In this document: positions 5,987-7,947 of the stretch, piece by piece
Layout: each line of letters starts with the position of its first letter
How positions within the stretch are numbered: the stretch's first letter is position 1
Source: Solobacterium sp.
Lineage (GTDB): Bacteria; Bacillota_I; Bacilli_A; Erysipelotrichales; Erysipelotrichaceae
DNA length: 7,947 bases
Assembly (NCBI GenBank): GCA_017475415.1
Contig: JAFVFM010000060.1
Location: 1-7,947 of the forward strand
Direction: 5' to 3'
Notes under the pieces: model-generated
What the model was told of the DNA's origin: nothing
The model's input: only the letters and a program-made list of their open reading frames with translations
Databases searched by the model: none
Position numbers and translations under genes: made by a program

Positions 5987-7092
5987 TCTATATCTTCCAT
6001 TAATTCTATTTCCGCAACAATATCTCCCTCTGAAGGATAGCTACGTTTTATCTTTTCAAATTGTTCTTTTATTTTTGTTGCCTTAGCTTCATCTTCATCA
6101 TAAAGCTTAGCTAATGCATACTGCATGCGTAATATGGCAGGATAGTTCTTCATTTGTTTCAACACAGCCTTCATAGAAGGCTCATCAAGCACCGAAATAT
6201 CTGCTTCTTTTCCCTTTTCCATTAGATCTATCGTCAAAGAATCAATTAATAATAAGTTACGATATAAACCAATTAAATCTTTATTCTCCAATAAAGTAGT
6301 GATTTCTTCTTTCGCTTTAGCATATAAGCGAGCGTCAAAGTCCCTATTCGCTTTTAGCACACGATGCGATAAAACTAAAGAATTATGACTATCCCCATCT
6401 ATATGTTCAAACCATTCCTTTGGCATATCTTTTAATCGAATGCCATTTGTAGAATACGCATTTATCCATAAAGATGTCCATACAGCTCTCATCGCTGCTT
6501 TCTCTTTACCTAAAGAAATGACATTATAGCCATCATTGGCGACCTGCCCTATTTTCATTGGAATACCATTTACTAAGATTAAAGTTATTCCATAGATAGC
6601 TAAGGCAAAGAAGAAGGTAAATACATACGTATTATTCTTAAATATATACGCTATCAGCAAGGCTGGAAGAGAAACTATGCCATTCATCATAATGCCACCT
6701 AGATGATATAGCTTATAAGGATATTGATATGTTTCATCTGTTGATGGTGGTGTCATTAAACATTGACCTGCTGTACCAGCGATATTTAATCTTTTCCATT
6801 TCAATCCTTCATTAGTCTTCTGCAACATAAGTGAACCAATACGGAAAGAATTAAAACCATAACCAGATGCTAAGCCAAAAACCAAATGCCCAGCTTCGTG
6901 AATCATAATTTGCAGAAAAGTTGCGATAAGAAATGCAACTATCGCAAACGCATAGACCAACAATAGTTCCATTTCACTTGCACCATTCTTTGTTGAATAG
7001 ATTAATGGCACAAGAATAATCATCACAACAGACAGAAATTGAATTAATCCACTGAAGATTTGTTCTTTCGTTATCTTATTCATTTTAATCAC
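5974..7092 (-). CDS. M50 (site-2 protease type) membrane metallopeptidase
   Basis: The product has up to 372 residues. After an N-terminal TM helix (about 14-32) comes a second one (about 43-64) running into H65-E-A-G-H69, the zinc-binding HExxH motif. Further hydrophobic segments lie at about 133-151 and 155-175. They are followed by NGIP (175-178) and N186-D187-G188, matching the M50 NxxP...DG motif whose Asp is the third zinc ligand. All catalytic residues are therefore present. Residues about 195-372 are soluble and helical, possibly TPR-like. Family members cut substrates within or next to the membrane; the substrate here is unknown. The GTG start at 7092 overlaps the upstream gene's end by 8 bases and has AGGG 6 bases upstream. 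An ATG at 7083 would shorten the protein to 369 residues but lies 15 bases from that site. It appears cotranscribed with the cation transporter upstream and ends in the shared bidirectional terminator. Confidence 0.85.
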   Translation of the reverse strand: MIKMNKITKEQIFSGLIQFLSVVMIILVPLIYSTKNGASEMELLLVYAFAIVAFLIATFLQIMIHEAGHLVFGLASGYGFNSFRIGSLMLQKTNEGLKWKRLNIAGTAGQCLMTPPSTDETYQYPYKLYHLGGIMMNGIVSLPALLIAYIFKNNTYVFTFFFALAIYGITLILVNGIPMKIGQVANDGYNVISLGKEKAAMRAVWTSLWINAYSTNGIRLKDMPKEWFEHIDGDSHNSLVLSHRVLKANRDFDARLYAKAKEEITTLLENKDLIGLYRNLLLIDSLTIDLMEKGKEADISVLDEPSMKAVLKQMKNYPAILRMQYALAKLYDEDEAKATKIKEQFEKIKRSYPSEGDIVAEIELMEDIEKMG

Positions 7093-7947
7093 TTGTATCC
7101 CTATCGTATGCTGCAGTAATTGTATATTCTGGATATTGTTTTTTTACTGCCTCAACCGCTTCATTAAATCTTTGTTTAGGACGATCACAATCAAAGTCTA
7201 CAACCACATCAAACTGCATAGTCTTTTCTTTTTGGTTTAAATAAAAACCATGCATTTGTATAACACCTTGGTGTTTGAATAGTATATCTTTCACTTCATC
7301 ACGCATGCGTATTACTTCTGGATTACCTTCATTTTGCGCATAAATACTAATTGCTTCTAAAAAGACAGAATGTTCTTGTAATACTTTATCCTTTATCTTT
7401 CTCTCTAACAAATCAATTTCTTTCGCACTTAGTTTTTCGCTTACTTCTACATGCACAGAGCCTACTGTATTCTCAGGTCCATAATCATGTAATACTAAGT
7501 CATATGCCCCTTCTACCCCTTCAATTGAACAAGTTGTCGCTTTGATGGCTTTAGCTAAATCACTATCTGCTCTTTCTCCTAGTATTCTTTGTAGGGTTTC
7601 CTTAAGCATTTCTACACCACTTTTGATGATAAAGATAGAAATAATTACACCTAAATAAGCTTCTAAGGATATCTTTTGCCACAAAAAGAATAGTGCAGCA
7701 ATTAAAGTGGAAAAGGATAATACCGCATCATTTAAAGCATCTTTACCTGAATCCACCAAAGAATGGCTATCTACTTTCTTTCCAACTGCTTCGGTATAAC
7801 GACCTAACACTATTTTCGCAATAACGCCCACAAAGACAATGATTAATGTTGGTGCAGTATAACTCGGTATTTCTGGTTCAATAATCTTTTTTATTGATTC
7901 CACAAAGGAAGTAATACCTGCATATAAGACTATCGCACTAATGATTA
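7085..7947 (-). CDS. Cation diffusion facilitator (CDF) transporter, N-terminus outside window; possibly Mn(II) efflux
   Basis: The frame is open to the window edge, giving 286 visible codons before the TAA. A GTG at 7903 is internal, because the translation upstream of it (IISAIVLYAGITSFVESIKK) is ordinary CDF membrane sequence. TM1 and TM2, with the first metal motif, are missing from view. The visible TM segments are that helix, one around TLIIVFVGVIAKIVL, the metal-site helix DSGKDALNDAVLSF, and one around YLGVIISIFII. In the metal-site helix the position usually filled by HxxxD appears as DxxxD (Asp codons at 7739-7741 and 7727-7729), the form reported for Mn-type CDFs such as MntE. The cytosolic end appears to hold two ferredoxin-like C-terminal domains in tandem, the first containing HDYGPENTVGSVHVEV, where most family members have one. 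It acts as a membrane proton/metal antiporter. CDF membership is firm; Mn specificity is an inference. Confidence 0.85.
   Translation of the reverse strand, partial: IISAIVLYAGITSFVESIKKIIEPEIPSYTAPTLIIVFVGVIAKIVLGRYTEAVGKKVDSHSLVDSGKDALNDAVLSFSTLIAALFFLWQKISLEAYLGVIISIFIIKSGVEMLKETLQRILGERADSDLAKAIKATTCSIEGVEGAYDLVLHDYGPENTVGSVHVEVSEKLSAKEIDLLERKIKDKVLQEHSVFLEAISIYAQNEGNPEVIRMRDEVKDILFKHQGVIQMHGFYLNQKEKTMQFDVVVDFDCDRPKQRFNEAVEAVKKQYPEYTITAAYDRDTSD
7099..7102 (-). promoter_or_regulatory. Ribosome binding site favouring the GTG start of the M50 gene
   Basis: AGGG on the minus strand lies 6 bases before the GTG at 7092 and 15 before the ATG at 7083, inside the last codons of the CDF gene. The spacing supports GTG, but the site is short and the call is tentative. 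Confidence 0.4.

Noticed and set aside
7901..7903. GTG at 7903 as the start of the CDF gene
   Set aside because: The frame stays open to the window edge, and the residues before it are typical CDF membrane sequence, so the gene is truncated by the window, not short.

Overview
The window is AT-rich bacterial chromosome with strong AGGAGG-type ribosome binding sites, short intergenic gaps and U-tract hairpin terminators. This points to a low-GC member of the Bacillota. The general look of the proteins would fit an Erysipelotrichia-like gut or oral lineage, but that placement is an impression and not shown by any marker gene. No RNA genes, insertion sequences, CRISPR arrays, phage genes or attachment sites are visible.

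Layout. Bases 1-309 (+) hold the C-terminal end of a highly charged repeat protein, closed by a hairpin terminator. A small orphan gene (339-605, -) follows. A translationally coupled pair on the minus strand comes next: a TetR/AcrR-type repressor (1238-1816) and a PD-(D/E)XK nuclease-fold protein of the sce7726 type (654-1241), ending in its own terminator. Facing this pair across a 117-bp divergent control region is a two-gene plus-strand operon (1934-5958). It encodes the two halves of a heterodimeric ABC exporter of the LmrCD/BmrCD/TM287-288 kind. Past a bidirectional terminator, a minus-strand operon encodes a cation diffusion facilitator (5' end beyond the window) and then a membrane-embedded M50 (site-2 protease type) metallopeptidase.

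How it fits together. The central unit looks like a classical inducible efflux module. A TetR repressor is transcribed divergently from an ABC exporter, with a 9-bp-arm palindrome lying over the probable exporter -10 box and a weaker copy of the same site over the repressor promoter. TATTAC half-sites recur at exact 22-bp intervals. The exporter has the expected asymmetric nucleotide sites: the first subunit lacks the catalytic Glu and the switch His, while the second keeps both but has a divergent signature motif. The first subunit also carries a large extracytoplasmic insert between TM1 and TM2.

Nothing here is clearly a new defence or mobile system. The items most worth a second look are the TetR-nuclease translational coupling, the extracytoplasmic insert, the phased operator array, the CDF-M50 protease pairing, and the two-register repeat protein at the left edge.
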